Positions 16,054-24,086 of a stretch of DNA of 36,616 nt are shown in pieces. The notes under the pieces are model-generated. The model had not been told where the DNA came from, ran no database searches, and saw only the letters and a list, made by a program, of their open reading frames with translations. The stretch comes from Lachnospiraceae bacterium (GTDB taxonomy: Bacteria; Bacillota_A; Clostridia; Lachnospirales; Lachnospiraceae), in contig JAILDD010000039.1 of the NCBI GenBank assembly GCA_024689605.1, forward strand, positions 1 to 36,616, in the 5' to 3' direction. Position 1 is the first letter of the stretch; the number at the start of each line of letters is the position of its first letter. The translations under genes were made by a program, and so were the position numbers.

Positions 16054-17630
16054 ATGACAGAATAAAGCTTAACAAGCCGTTTAATACATTTTTGCTTACC
16101 ATGATACTGGGCTTTATAGCACATGGTTTTCGCCTGACAAATAAGTTTTTTTGTGAGGATTCATTCAATTATCTGTATACTATATCAGCGTCATGGACGA
16201 TTTCCATTGGAAGATTTCTCCTTCCGCTGGTGGAGAAGGTCAGGGGACCGGAAGAGGTTACCTGGGTGATAGGCGTACTTTCGCTGATATGGATATCATT
16301 TACCGCAGTTGTTATTACCAGACTGTTTGATATTAAAGGTAATCTTTATGTGATACTTGTGTCGGCAATACTCGTTTGCAATCCTGTGGTAGCAGGAACA
16401 TTTTCATATATGTATACAGCTGACGGATATTTCTTCGGGTTGCTTCTTTCCGTATTGTCGGTATATCTGGCAGTAAATGCCAAGAAGTTCCGGGAGCTCA
16501 TAGCGGCTGCGGTTTTACTGGGATTATCGATGGGTTTTTATCAGTCCTATGTTTCAGTGACAATCCTTCTCCTGGAAATATGGCTGATACTGATGTTGAA
16601 TGACAGGGAGAAAAGTCTTAAAGATTTTTGGAAAAAGACAGGCAGTTTCGCTCTGATGGGGTTAATGGCTGTCATTGTTTATTATCCGTTGATGAAGATT
16701 GTTATGAAGATAACGGACCATGAAGTATCCGGATACATGGGACTTGACGTAGAACAGTCTTTTTCTGTCGGGCGTGTAGTTGATATCATTGTAAATTCGT
16801 ACGTGGAATTTGCCAGGTATTATCTGGTGCATTTTGAGGTGGATTTCTATAATGTTTCTAATGTTCTGGTGTTTATCCTTGCTGCGGTACTGTTAGCAGT
16901 ATTGATGTTTGGACGGAAGGGGCTGAAAAAAATAACCGGCGGCGAGATAGCCTTAAGGCTTGGAATAGAGGGGCTGCTTTTGTTATTCATACCTATTGCT
17001 ACGCATGTATTTTTCGTATTGTCACCTGATGTTAAGTACCTGTCTGCACCTATGCTTTACAGCATGGGCATCTTCTATATTTTTCCGGTCATACTTATGC
17101 AGATGCTGTATGGTGGAGCCGGAGATGTAGCTTCATGGAGAAATAAGCGTGATGTGATAAAACAGGTTCCCCAGGGTGTAATGCTGGTATTTATGTTTGC
17201 CATATGCTTTCATTTTATAGTGATAACAGATCAGGCGTACGAGAGTATGTATCGTGCCAATAAGAATATGGAAAACCAGCTGAACCGTATACAGGTAAGG
17301 CTTGAAATGACGGAAGGCTATAGGGAGGGGATGGATCTGGCTGTGATAGGATGCACATATCAGCTGCCGGATTATCTTGAAAGCGCTCCGAGGCTTTCCG
17401 GTGTTGTATCAAATCTGTTTATGACAGGAGAGGGTGAATACAAAAACGGACTTAACTGGTTTTTGTCAACGGACTACGGCAGCACAACTTTTGAGGAATA
17501 TAAAGAAATTGTAAACTCCGAGGAATTTGCGGAGATGAATATGTGGCCTCAGGAGGGATGCACAAGGGTGATCGGCGATACGATGGTGCTTTACCTGGAT
17601 GACAGGGATATAGAGCAGTACTATGAGTGA
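16050..17630 (+). CDS. GtrII-like polytopic glycosyltransferase
   Basis: A 526-residue membrane protein that resembles the glucosyltransferase GtrII family of serotype-converting enzymes. The first external loop matches the pattern I associate with that family: AHGFRLTNKFFCEDSFNYLY followed by SIGRFLLPLVEKV, with acidic residues directly after helix 1. About ten helices follow, then a soluble C-terminal domain of about 130 residues with LAVIGCTYQLPDY. GtrII-type enzymes take a sugar from a polyprenyl carrier and add it to a growing or finished glycan on the outer face. It overlaps its upstream gene by four bases and its downstream gene by eight. Confidence 0.75.
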   Translation: MNDRIKLNKPFNTFLLTMILGFIAHGFRLTNKFFCEDSFNYLYTISASWTISIGRFLLPLVEKVRGPEEVTWVIGVLSLIWISFTAVVITRLFDIKGNLYVILVSAILVCNPVVAGTFSYMYTADGYFFGLLLSVLSVYLAVNAKKFRELIAAAVLLGLSMGFYQSYVSVTILLLEIWLILMLNDREKSLKDFWKKTGSFALMGLMAVIVYYPLMKIVMKITDHEVSGYMGLDVEQSFSVGRVVDIIVNSYVEFARYYLVHFEVDFYNVSNVLVFILAAVLLAVLMFGRKGLKKITGGEIALRLGIEGLLLLFIPIATHVFFVLSPDVKYLSAPMLYSMGIFYIFPVILMQMLYGGAGDVASWRNKRDVIKQVPQGVMLVFMFAICFHFIVITDQAYESMYRANKNMENQLNRIQVRLEMTEGYREGMDLAVIGCTYQLPDYLESAPRLSGVVSNLFMTGEGEYKNGLNWFLSTDYGSTTFEEYKEIVNSEEFAEMNMWPQEGCTRVIGDTMVLYLDDRDIEQYYE

Positions 17631-18819
17631 CGGGATTCAGAATCAATTGAACAACGGAAATACGGATAAGCCCTTGCGAGTGCTGCATGTTATAGGCGGA
17701 CTGGGTATGGGAGGCGCAGAGAGCCGTGCCATGGACATGGTAAGAAACAGCGATCCTTCAGTTCTGCGTTATGACTTCCTGTTGTGTGAGCCGGTGGGCA
17801 TATATGAACAGGAAGCAGAGAACTTAGGTTGCAACATATACAGGGTGCCGAGGTTTTTGTTTTATAATTATTTTTCCTATGTGAAGGCCCTGAAAAAAAT
17901 ATTTTCGGAACATCCGGAGATAGATGTCGTTTTGGGGAGCATGACAAGCACGGCACCAATTTATATGCCTGTCGCAAAGAAATGCGGTGTGCCCCTGACT
18001 GTGGCCTATGCAAGGTCAGCCGGAGTGGACCCTGGAATCAAGGGGACACTTACTAAAATGCTTAGGAAAAATCTGTACAGAAAATGCGATGTCTGTGCTG
18101 CAGTTTCAGAGGAAGCAGGAAGGGCGGTATACGGAAACAAGTGGGCTGATGAAGGAAAGGTCTGGATACTTCATACCGCAAATAACCTGAAAAAATTTGT
18201 TCATGATGATGAAAATGTAAAGCTTCGCACGGAAATCCGTGAGAAATTCGGACTGCAGGATAAATTTGTTATAGGTCATGTAGGGCGTTTCCATTATGCC
18301 AAGAATCATATGTTTCTTCTGGATGTTTATAAAGCGTTACTGAAGAAAAATGAAAATGCCAGGCTGCTGCTTGTAGGCGACGGCGATACAAGAAAGCAGG
18401 TGGAGAAAAAAGCAGAAGATACCGGTATTTCCGATAAAGTGATCTTTGCGGGAGAGATAAGCGGACCCTCCGGTTTTTACCAGGCTTTTGACATGGTGAT
18501 ATTTCCTTCTTTTTATGAAGGACTTCCGGGGATGATCGTTGAGGCAGTGTCAGCAGGACTGCCCTGTCTTATATCTGACAGCATCACAAAAGAGGTGGAT
18601 GTACCGGAATATGTGGAATACTGTTCCCTGTCGGAGAGTGCTGAAACATGGGCAGGGAGGGCTGCTGAGCTTTATGAACGAGTTGTTTCCGAGCGCCCTG
18701 AGGGAAACAGACAGAACGACCTGCGTGGATATGAGAGCCTTAAGAAAATGGGGTTTGACGCCGGAGAGCAGGCCCGCATTCTGCCGGGACTGTTCAGGGA
18801 TTACATTAATGCGAGGTAA
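17623..18819 (+). CDS. GT4 family glycosyltransferase
   Basis: A 398-residue GT-B retaining glycosyltransferase. The N-terminal domain has LRVLHVIGGLGMGGAESRAM, a standard GT4 opening. The C-terminal domain has IGHVGRFHYAKNHMFLLDVY and the donor-binding FPSFYEGLPGMIVEA with the E-x7-E pair. It is soluble and should act at the cytoplasmic face. The acceptor and donor cannot be read from sequence. It resembles EpsF/CapM-like enzymes. The start overlaps the upstream stop by eight bases (ATGAGTGA), and the gene ends two bases before the asparagine synthase. Confidence 0.9.
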   Translation: MSDGIQNQLNNGNTDKPLRVLHVIGGLGMGGAESRAMDMVRNSDPSVLRYDFLLCEPVGIYEQEAENLGCNIYRVPRFLFYNYFSYVKALKKIFSEHPEIDVVLGSMTSTAPIYMPVAKKCGVPLTVAYARSAGVDPGIKGTLTKMLRKNLYRKCDVCAAVSEEAGRAVYGNKWADEGKVWILHTANNLKKFVHDDENVKLRTEIREKFGLQDKFVIGHVGRFHYAKNHMFLLDVYKALLKKNENARLLLVGDGDTRKQVEKKAEDTGISDKVIFAGEISGPSGFYQAFDMVIFPSFYEGLPGMIVEAVSAGLPCLISDSITKEVDVPEYVEYCSLSESAETWAGRAAELYERVVSERPEGNRQNDLRGYESLKKMGFDAGEQARILPGLFRDYINAR

Positions 18820-18821
18820 AT

Positions 18822-20702
18822 ATGTGCGGTATTTGCGGTTTTATCAGCAGGAAAAAAATATCATATGACGAACTGAAGGTCATGAATAACAGTATGGAAA
18901 AGAGGGGGCCGGATGATTCCGGTGTCGAGATTTTTTCCGGTGCTGATGGCTATAATGTGGGCCTGGCGCAGCGCCGGCTTTCCATATTCGATCTCTCCCC
19001 CCTTGGACATCAGCCTATGTCATCTCCTGACGGACGGCTAACACTGGTTTTTAACGGTGAGATCTATAATTTCAGGGATCTCAGGGAGGAACTTTCAGAG
19101 TATACATATAAAAGCAGCGGATGCGATACGGAGGTGATCCTTGCGGCATACCTCCGCTGGGGCAAGAGTATGTTTTCCCACCTGGATGGTATGTTTGCCA
19201 TAGCTCTCTATGACCGTGATACGGAGGAGCTTATATTTGCAAGGGACAGGATCGGAAAGAAGCCGCTGTATTACTATCATGAGAACGGGGATATAGTATT
19301 TGCTTCAGAGCTTAAGCCCATCATGCTTTATCCCGGCTTTAAGAAAGATATCAATACGGAAATCCTTTCAAGATACCTGTACCAGAATTATATAAATGCT
19401 CCGGACAGTATATTCAGGAATGTATATAAGCAGGAGCCCGGAACCTATTCCGTATATAAAAACGGCAGCATCAGCTCCGTAAAGTACTGGGATATAGCCG
19501 ATGTATATGCAAGGAAATCAGCGGGCAAAGCACTTGATTATGATGAGTACAAAAAAGTGCTGTATGACATATTGCTTGATTCAGTAAAAAAAAGACTGTC
19601 TGCAGATGTGCCTGTGGGAACATTCTTAAGCGGAGGTTTTGATTCGTCACTTGTTACGGCTCTTGCGGCTAAAGTGTCGGATACACCTGTTAAGACCTTC
19701 TGTATTGGCTTTGAAGAACAGAAATACAATGAGGCACCCTATGCTGCGGCTATTGCTTCATATCTGGGGACAGAACACAGCGAAACGATCATCAGTGAAA
19801 AAGACATGCTGGGGCTGGTGGATGCGCTTCCTTACGCTTTTGACGAGCCCTTTGCCGACTCATCCCAGATACCTACCATGCTGGTATCAAAGGCGGCAAG
19901 GGAAAAGGTTACAGTCATTCTGTCAGGGGACGGCGGCGACGAGTTCTTCTGCGGATATGGGGACTACGACAAAGTAAGGATGGCCCAGTGCCTGGACTTT
20001 CCCGGCGCAGTGGCCCATGCATTCGGAAGTATCAGCGTAGGCGGGAAGAAACTGGAGAGGAAATATCCGGGAAAGATAAAAGTAATATCCGCCAACAGGG
20101 ACAAGCGCAGGCAGACCCAGCTCCAGGCTGATATTGTAAGGGCTTATGCTATGCTCTTTCCGCTGGAGGACGCGGGCGTTCCCCTGGACTACATGACGGA
20201 GGATAAGTACGATACTAAAAGCTGGGTGCAGAGGAGGATGCTGCTGGATATGGATAATTATCTTCCGGGGGACATCCTCTGCAAGGTCGACAGGGCAAGC
20301 ATGTACTATTCTCTGGAGGCAAGGTGTCCGATCCTGGACAGGAAGGTTATGGAATACTCTTTTTCTATACCTATGAAATATAAGTTTCATGGCAAAGAGA
20401 AAAAGTATATTTTGAAGGACATTACGTACGGGATGATCCCCCGGGAACTTTTGGACAGGCCGAAGAAAGGTTTTTCTGTTCCGCTGGATAAATGGATGAG
20501 AGGCCCGATAAAGGAAAGGCTTCTTGCGGCATCAGATGCGGACAGGCTTAAGAGCCAGGAACTTTTCGATGCTGAAAGGGTGTCCAGAACGGTAAAAAAG
20601 TATTTATCTTCATCACCCTCAGAGAAGCTTGGATATAATTCATTTGTGAGGCTGCTCTGGTCGTTTATGATATTTCAGGAATGGTACGAGGTATGGATGT
20701 GA
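18822..20702 (+). CDS. asnB: Asparagine synthase (glutamine-hydrolysing)-type amidotransferase
   Basis: A 626-residue AsnB-type enzyme. Cys2 in MCGICGF is the glutaminase nucleophile, and the class II amidotransferase domain runs to about residue 200 (RGPDDSG, FNGEIYNF). The synthetase domain carries the PP-loop FLSGGFDSSLVTALAA near 265-280 and LSGDGGDEFFCGYGDY. All key residues seem intact. In polysaccharide loci such enzymes often amidate uronic acids rather than make asparagine. Its position between two GT4 genes, in an island that also encodes a HexNAc dehydrogenase, favours that, but the sequence does not prove it. GAGG at 18813-18816 supports the start. The 3' end overlaps the next gene. 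Confidence 0.92.
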   Translation: MCGICGFISRKKISYDELKVMNNSMEKRGPDDSGVEIFSGADGYNVGLAQRRLSIFDLSPLGHQPMSSPDGRLTLVFNGEIYNFRDLREELSEYTYKSSGCDTEVILAAYLRWGKSMFSHLDGMFAIALYDRDTEELIFARDRIGKKPLYYYHENGDIVFASELKPIMLYPGFKKDINTEILSRYLYQNYINAPDSIFRNVYKQEPGTYSVYKNGSISSVKYWDIADVYARKSAGKALDYDEYKKVLYDILLDSVKKRLSADVPVGTFLSGGFDSSLVTALAAKVSDTPVKTFCIGFEEQKYNEAPYAAAIASYLGTEHSETIISEKDMLGLVDALPYAFDEPFADSSQIPTMLVSKAAREKVTVILSGDGGDEFFCGYGDYDKVRMAQCLDFPGAVAHAFGSISVGGKKLERKYPGKIKVISANRDKRRQTQLQADIVRAYAMLFPLEDAGVPLDYMTEDKYDTKSWVQRRMLLDMDNYLPGDILCKVDRASMYYSLEARCPILDRKVMEYSFSIPMKYKFHGKEKKYILKDITYGMIPRELLDRPKKGFSVPLDKWMRGPIKERLLAASDADRLKSQELFDAERVSRTVKKYLSSSPSEKLGYNSFVRLLWSFMIFQEWYEVWM

Positions 20703-21844
20703 AAAAAAAAGTTGCGATAATAGGTCCGGTCTATCCCTATAAAAGTGGGATAGCCCATTATACGGGGCTTTTATCCAAGGCACTGGAAAAGAAATTTGAG
20801 GTTGCGGTTTTTTCCTATTCCCTTCAGTATCCCAAGATAATGTTTAAGAGGGAGCAGAAGGATTATGAGAACAAGACCTTTCAGGCTGCGGATACGAGAT
20901 ATATCATAAATACCGCTAATCCGTTTAACTGGCCCGGCGCAAAGAAAAAGATACTGGACTGGAAGCCTGATATGCTCATAGTCCACTGGTGGCATCCCTA
21001 TTTTGCTCCCTGCTACCAGGCAATCCTGTCAGGAATGAAAAAGAAATTTCCGGTGATATTCGTATGCCATAATGTACTGCCCCATGAGCGTTTTCCCATG
21101 GACAGAATGCTTACAAAGAATACTTTAAAGCTCGGTACTTTAAGCAGCGTGCATTCAAAAGAAGATGCTTCTGATCTGGAGATGCTTCTGCCCAATATGC
21201 CCTATAAGCGGACAGTGGTGCCTACATACAATGCTTTTAAGATAAAGAATATGACCAGGGAGGAAGCAAGGGGACTGCTTGGATTAAAAGAAGATGAACA
21301 GATGCTTTTGTTCTTCGGTATAGTGCGGAAGTATAAGGGCTTAAAGTATCTGATAAAAGCGGTTCCCGATATAGTAAAAAAGCTTCCTGATGCGAAGATA
21401 TATGTAGTCGGAGATTTCGGCGGGCAGAAGGAAGAATATGGTGCCCTTATGAAAGAATGTAATACTGAGGGCTTTATCAGGGTATATGACGAATATGTTC
21501 CGGATAATGAGATAGAGAAATTTTTTGCGGCAGCAGACCTGAATATATGTCCTTATGTCTCCGCGACACAGTCGGCTATTGTGCAGATTGCTTTCGGTTT
21601 TGGACTGCCTGTTATAGCGACGAATGTAGGAGGGCTGCCGGAAGCAGTGACAGACGGGAAAACCGGTATCATTGTGCCCTCTGAAGATGAAAAGGCCTTG
21701 GCCTCCGCAATAGTCAGATTTTTTGAGGAAGACAGGGCTGATGAATTCAGGGCAAACATAGCTGCCGAGGCGGAAAGGTTTTCCTGGAATCGCACATCCG
21801 AGATAGTGGAGGAGCTCTTTGCAGAATACGGAAAGCAGAAATGA
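20699..21844 (+). CDS. GT4 family glycosyltransferase
   Basis: About 381 residues, GT-B fold. The start KKKVAIIGPVYPYKSGIAHY is a typical N-terminal donor/acceptor loop. The second domain has LFFGIVRKYKGLKYLI and the nucleotide-binding segment FGFGLPVIATNVGGLPEAV. The first Glu of the usual E-x7-E pair appears replaced (SATQSAIVQIA), as in several GT4 subgroups. The start is uncertain: in-frame ATG codons at 20681 and 20693 lack a usable ribosome binding site, while GTG 20699 lies seven bases after GAGG (20688-20691). All options overlap the end of asnB, so translation is coupled. Confidence 0.88.
   Translation: MKKKVAIIGPVYPYKSGIAHYTGLLSKALEKKFEVAVFSYSLQYPKIMFKREQKDYENKTFQAADTRYIINTANPFNWPGAKKKILDWKPDMLIVHWWHPYFAPCYQAILSGMKKKFPVIFVCHNVLPHERFPMDRMLTKNTLKLGTLSSVHSKEDASDLEMLLPNMPYKRTVVPTYNAFKIKNMTREEARGLLGLKEDEQMLLFFGIVRKYKGLKYLIKAVPDIVKKLPDAKIYVVGDFGGQKEEYGALMKECNTEGFIRVYDEYVPDNEIEKFFAAADLNICPYVSATQSAIVQIAFGFGLPVIATNVGGLPEAVTDGKTGIIVPSEDEKALASAIVRFFEEDRADEFRANIAAEAERFSWNRTSEIVEELFAEYGKQK
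21808..21821 (+). promoter_or_regulatory. Ribosome binding site that fixes a TTG start
   Basis: GGAGGAG (21808-21814) lies four bases before TTG 21819. No ATG exists near the start of this reading frame; the next alternatives are GTG codons more than 30 bases further on with no Shine-Dalgarno match. The site therefore decides the start of the DUF5672 gene inside the end of the upstream glycosyltransferase gene. Confidence 0.65.
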
Positions 21845-22601
21845 ATACGCGGTGGTGATACCGGCATATAAAGGTGCTTTTGATGATGATGAGTATTGCT
21901 GTGTGAAGGCTTTCTTTGAGGTGCTTAAGGGAAAGAAGTTTTTTGTGGTGCCGGAGGGGCTGGATTTTTCCTGGTACAGGGAGAATTTTCCGGAGGGGGG
22001 GTATAAGACCTTTCCGGATAAGTATTTTACAGGTACAAAGGGATACAATAAGCTGCTTTTGAACGAAGAATTTTATGACAGCTTTTCAGGCTTTGAATAT
22101 ATTCTTATAGCACAGCCGGATGCGGCAGTGTGGTCAAAGGAAGACAGGATTCCTGAATTTATAGAAAAGGGATTTGATTATATAGGAGCCCCATGGATAC
22201 CGGAAAGACGCATCTGGGAATGGACGTTTCCTAAAAAGGCCGGAGGCCGGATAAAGTGCCTGAAAAAAGCCGGTCAGGGAATCACCATGGGTAACGGAGG
22301 CTTCTGCCTGCGGAATGTCGGGAAGTGTAAGGCACTGATACATGAATTCAGGTGGCGTAAGGTATACTGGTTCTTTAAGCGAAGCGAAGATATATTTTTC
22401 GGAGTCTTCGGTCCGGATAATAGGACAGGGTTTAGACCTGCGGATGTGGAAACAGGAAAGAGCTTTTCTCTTGAGTATGGCCTGAGGGACAGCGTGGTAA
22501 AGGGCAGGGTACCTTATGCGACTCATGGCTGGTCGAAGGAATTTGAAAGCTATGGGGAAATGAAGGCGTTTCTTGAGGGGAATGGAATAGAGATTGTTTG
22601 A
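21819..22601 (+). CDS. DUF5672 family protein, probable glycosyltransferase
   Basis: A 260-residue protein that matches what I know of the DUF5672 family found in glycan loci: FEYILIAQPDAAVWSKED (an Asp pair placed like a DxD motif), GFDYIGAPWIP, MGNGGFCLRN and a later acidic SEDIFFGVFG. This pattern resembles a GT-A glycosyltransferase, but no activity is established that I know of. The gene uses a TTG start overlapping the preceding gene by 26 bases. It is the last gene of the block that begins with wecE; a large palindromic element starts three bases after its stop. Confidence 0.82.
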   Translation: MQNTESRNEYAVVIPAYKGAFDDDEYCCVKAFFEVLKGKKFFVVPEGLDFSWYRENFPEGGYKTFPDKYFTGTKGYNKLLLNEEFYDSFSGFEYILIAQPDAAVWSKEDRIPEFIEKGFDYIGAPWIPERRIWEWTFPKKAGGRIKCLKKAGQGITMGNGGFCLRNVGKCKALIHEFRWRKVYWFFKRSEDIFFGVFGPDNRTGFRPADVETGKSFSLEYGLRDSVVKGRVPYATHGWSKEFESYGEMKAFLEGNGIEIV

Positions 22602-22604
22602 CTG

Positions 22605-22837
22605 AAATTTCCTACACCGATAGCTCACCTGCCGGTGGGGTCGTTCGCCAAGCAGTTCTTACGGAAATGTCCAAGGATATGCCATTCGTCCGGAACCGTT
22701 CACACGCTACATCCATGTAGCGTTGTTCACTCGTGGCATCATCCGTGATGCCACGTTCCTGGTGTATATATGCATTTCCGAGACCTGCTAAGGCTCACTT
22801 TACACCGTCAGGTGAGTCTATACGGTGTGGGAAGTTT
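22605..22837 (+). repeat. 233-base imperfect palindrome with two internal hairpins
   Basis: This element fills most of the 323-base gene-free gap between the DUF5672 and GT2 genes. The outer arms 22605-22637 and 22803-22837 pair over 33 positions with 30 Watson-Crick pairs, two G-U pairs, one mismatch and two single-base bulges. Further in, AGCAG (22651) pairs with CTGCT (22785), and CGGAAATG (22662-22669) pairs with CATTTCCG (22773-22780). The centre holds two perfect hairpins: CGCTACAT/ATGTAGCG (22705-22722) and a ten-pair CGTGGCATCA/TGATGCCACG with loop TCCG (22732-22755). It has no coding potential that I accept. It could be a non-autonomous transposable element, a structured RNA, or a bulky terminator. 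I saw no second copy in the window. Confidence 0.85.
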
Positions 22838-22852
22838 AAGCCTGAGGTGTAT

Positions 22853-22881
22853 TTGGGAAAAAAGGGAAAAAGTAGTATAAT
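22853..22881 (+). promoter_or_regulatory. Sigma-A promoter for the third glycan block
   Basis: TTGGGA (22853-22858) and a consensus TATAAT (22876-22881) are separated by 17 bases. The promoter lies just after the palindromic element and about 45 bases before the GT2 start, so the element and promoter together separate two transcription units. Confidence 0.62.
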
Positions 22882-22924
22882 TGTATGTTGTGGATAATAT
22901 ACTGTGAAAACGGGGGTGAACAGT

Positions 22925-24013
22925 ATGGCATTTGATAAAAATTCGATAGACAAGATAAGCGTTATTGTGCCGGTATATCAGGCGGAGGCAAACCTGAAAG
23001 CCTGTATGGACAGCCTGCTGGCTCAGACATACGGGAATTTTGAGATCATACTTGTTGATGATGGATCCAGGGACGGTTCCCCTGAAATCTGTGATGAGTA
23101 TTCGGAAAACGAGATGGTAAAAGTTTATCATCAGGAAAACAGAGGTGCGGCAGTTGCCAGGAATTTCGGCCTGAATAAGGCTGATGGTCTCTATGTGAGC
23201 TTTGTGGACAGTGATGATACGGTAGAGACGGAGTATCTCTCTTATTTGAAGAACCTGATCGACAGAACGGAATCCCAGATATCAGTATGTGCGCATGATG
23301 ATATTTATCCTATGGGTGCAGAGGGATCAAACGAATTTAAAAAGAGCGCAAAAGGGATAACGGAAGGGCTTAAGCGCGGTATGGCGGATGCCAAGGATTA
23401 TGTTAAGACAGAGGTTTTGGAAAAGCCAAAGACCTCCGACGAGATTTACTTTTATTCCGGCAATTCCGCTATGGAGGAGCTTCTGTATCAGAGATATTTT
23501 ATGTCCGTTCCCTGGGGAATGCTTTCCGAAAGGAAGCTTTGGGATAATGTCCGTTTTCCGGAAGGGACAGAGGCCGAAGATATGGGGACGATATACCGTC
23601 TCTTTGCTGAGGCAAACGGTGTGGTATATGGCTGCAGGAATATGTACAACTATTACCACAGAAAAAGCAATACCATGAACTCCACTAAGGTCAGCAGGAA
23701 TGTGGCTTATTATAAGCATAGCCGTGACATGCTCAAATTTGTTAAGGAAAAGTATGAGCTTTATTATCCTGCTGCGCTGTCCCGGCATTTTTCCGCATGC
23801 TGCCAGATACTGGCTGAGGTGGAAAGCGCTGATAATGAACTGCTGATAAAGCATGTGCGCAACGATATTATGAAGCTTGCACCAAAGATTGCACATGACC
23901 AGAAATGCCGTGCCCAGAATAAGTCTGCGGCAATGCTTGCCATGATGAGCGTTGATGCACTTAAGGGATCACTTAAGACCTATGAAAAGGGAAGACAGCT
24001 TTATCTTGACTGA
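22925..24013 (+). CDS. GT2 family glycosyltransferase
   Basis: A 362-residue inverting glycosyltransferase. The GT-A domain occupies about the first 230 residues: ISVIVPVYQAEANLKACMDS, LVDDGSRDGSPEICDEY, and the metal-binding VSFVDSDDTVE. The C-terminal third is soluble, helical and without recognised motifs. ATG 22925 is preferred over the in-frame GTG 22904 because GGGGGTG at 22912-22918 is correctly spaced. It is the first gene after the 22853 promoter. The 73 bases before the next gene contain an AGAGGA ribosome binding site and no clear terminator. The acceptor and donor cannot be told from sequence. Confidence 0.9.
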   Translation: MAFDKNSIDKISVIVPVYQAEANLKACMDSLLAQTYGNFEIILVDDGSRDGSPEICDEYSENEMVKVYHQENRGAAVARNFGLNKADGLYVSFVDSDDTVETEYLSYLKNLIDRTESQISVCAHDDIYPMGAEGSNEFKKSAKGITEGLKRGMADAKDYVKTEVLEKPKTSDEIYFYSGNSAMEELLYQRYFMSVPWGMLSERKLWDNVRFPEGTEAEDMGTIYRLFAEANGVVYGCRNMYNYYHRKSNTMNSTKVSRNVAYYKHSRDMLKFVKEKYELYYPAALSRHFSACCQILAEVESADNELLIKHVRNDIMKLAPKIAHDQKCRAQNKSAAMLAMMSVDALKGSLKTYEKGRQLYLD

Positions 24014-24086
24014 ACAGGTATGATTTTTTAGCCAAGTGTTATGTTGAGAGTATTTTAAAATTATTTTATGGAAAGAGGATGAAAAA

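Noticed and set aside
21341..22048. A 235-codon open frame on the minus strand
   Set aside because: It is antisense to a GT4 gene and the DUF5672 gene, has no ribosome binding site that I see and no recognisable motif.
24044..24072. A promoter before the nucleotide-sugar dehydrogenase
   Set aside because: TTGAGA at 24044 is good, but no acceptable -10 lies 16-18 bases downstream (TATGGA), and it would start inside the ribosome binding site.
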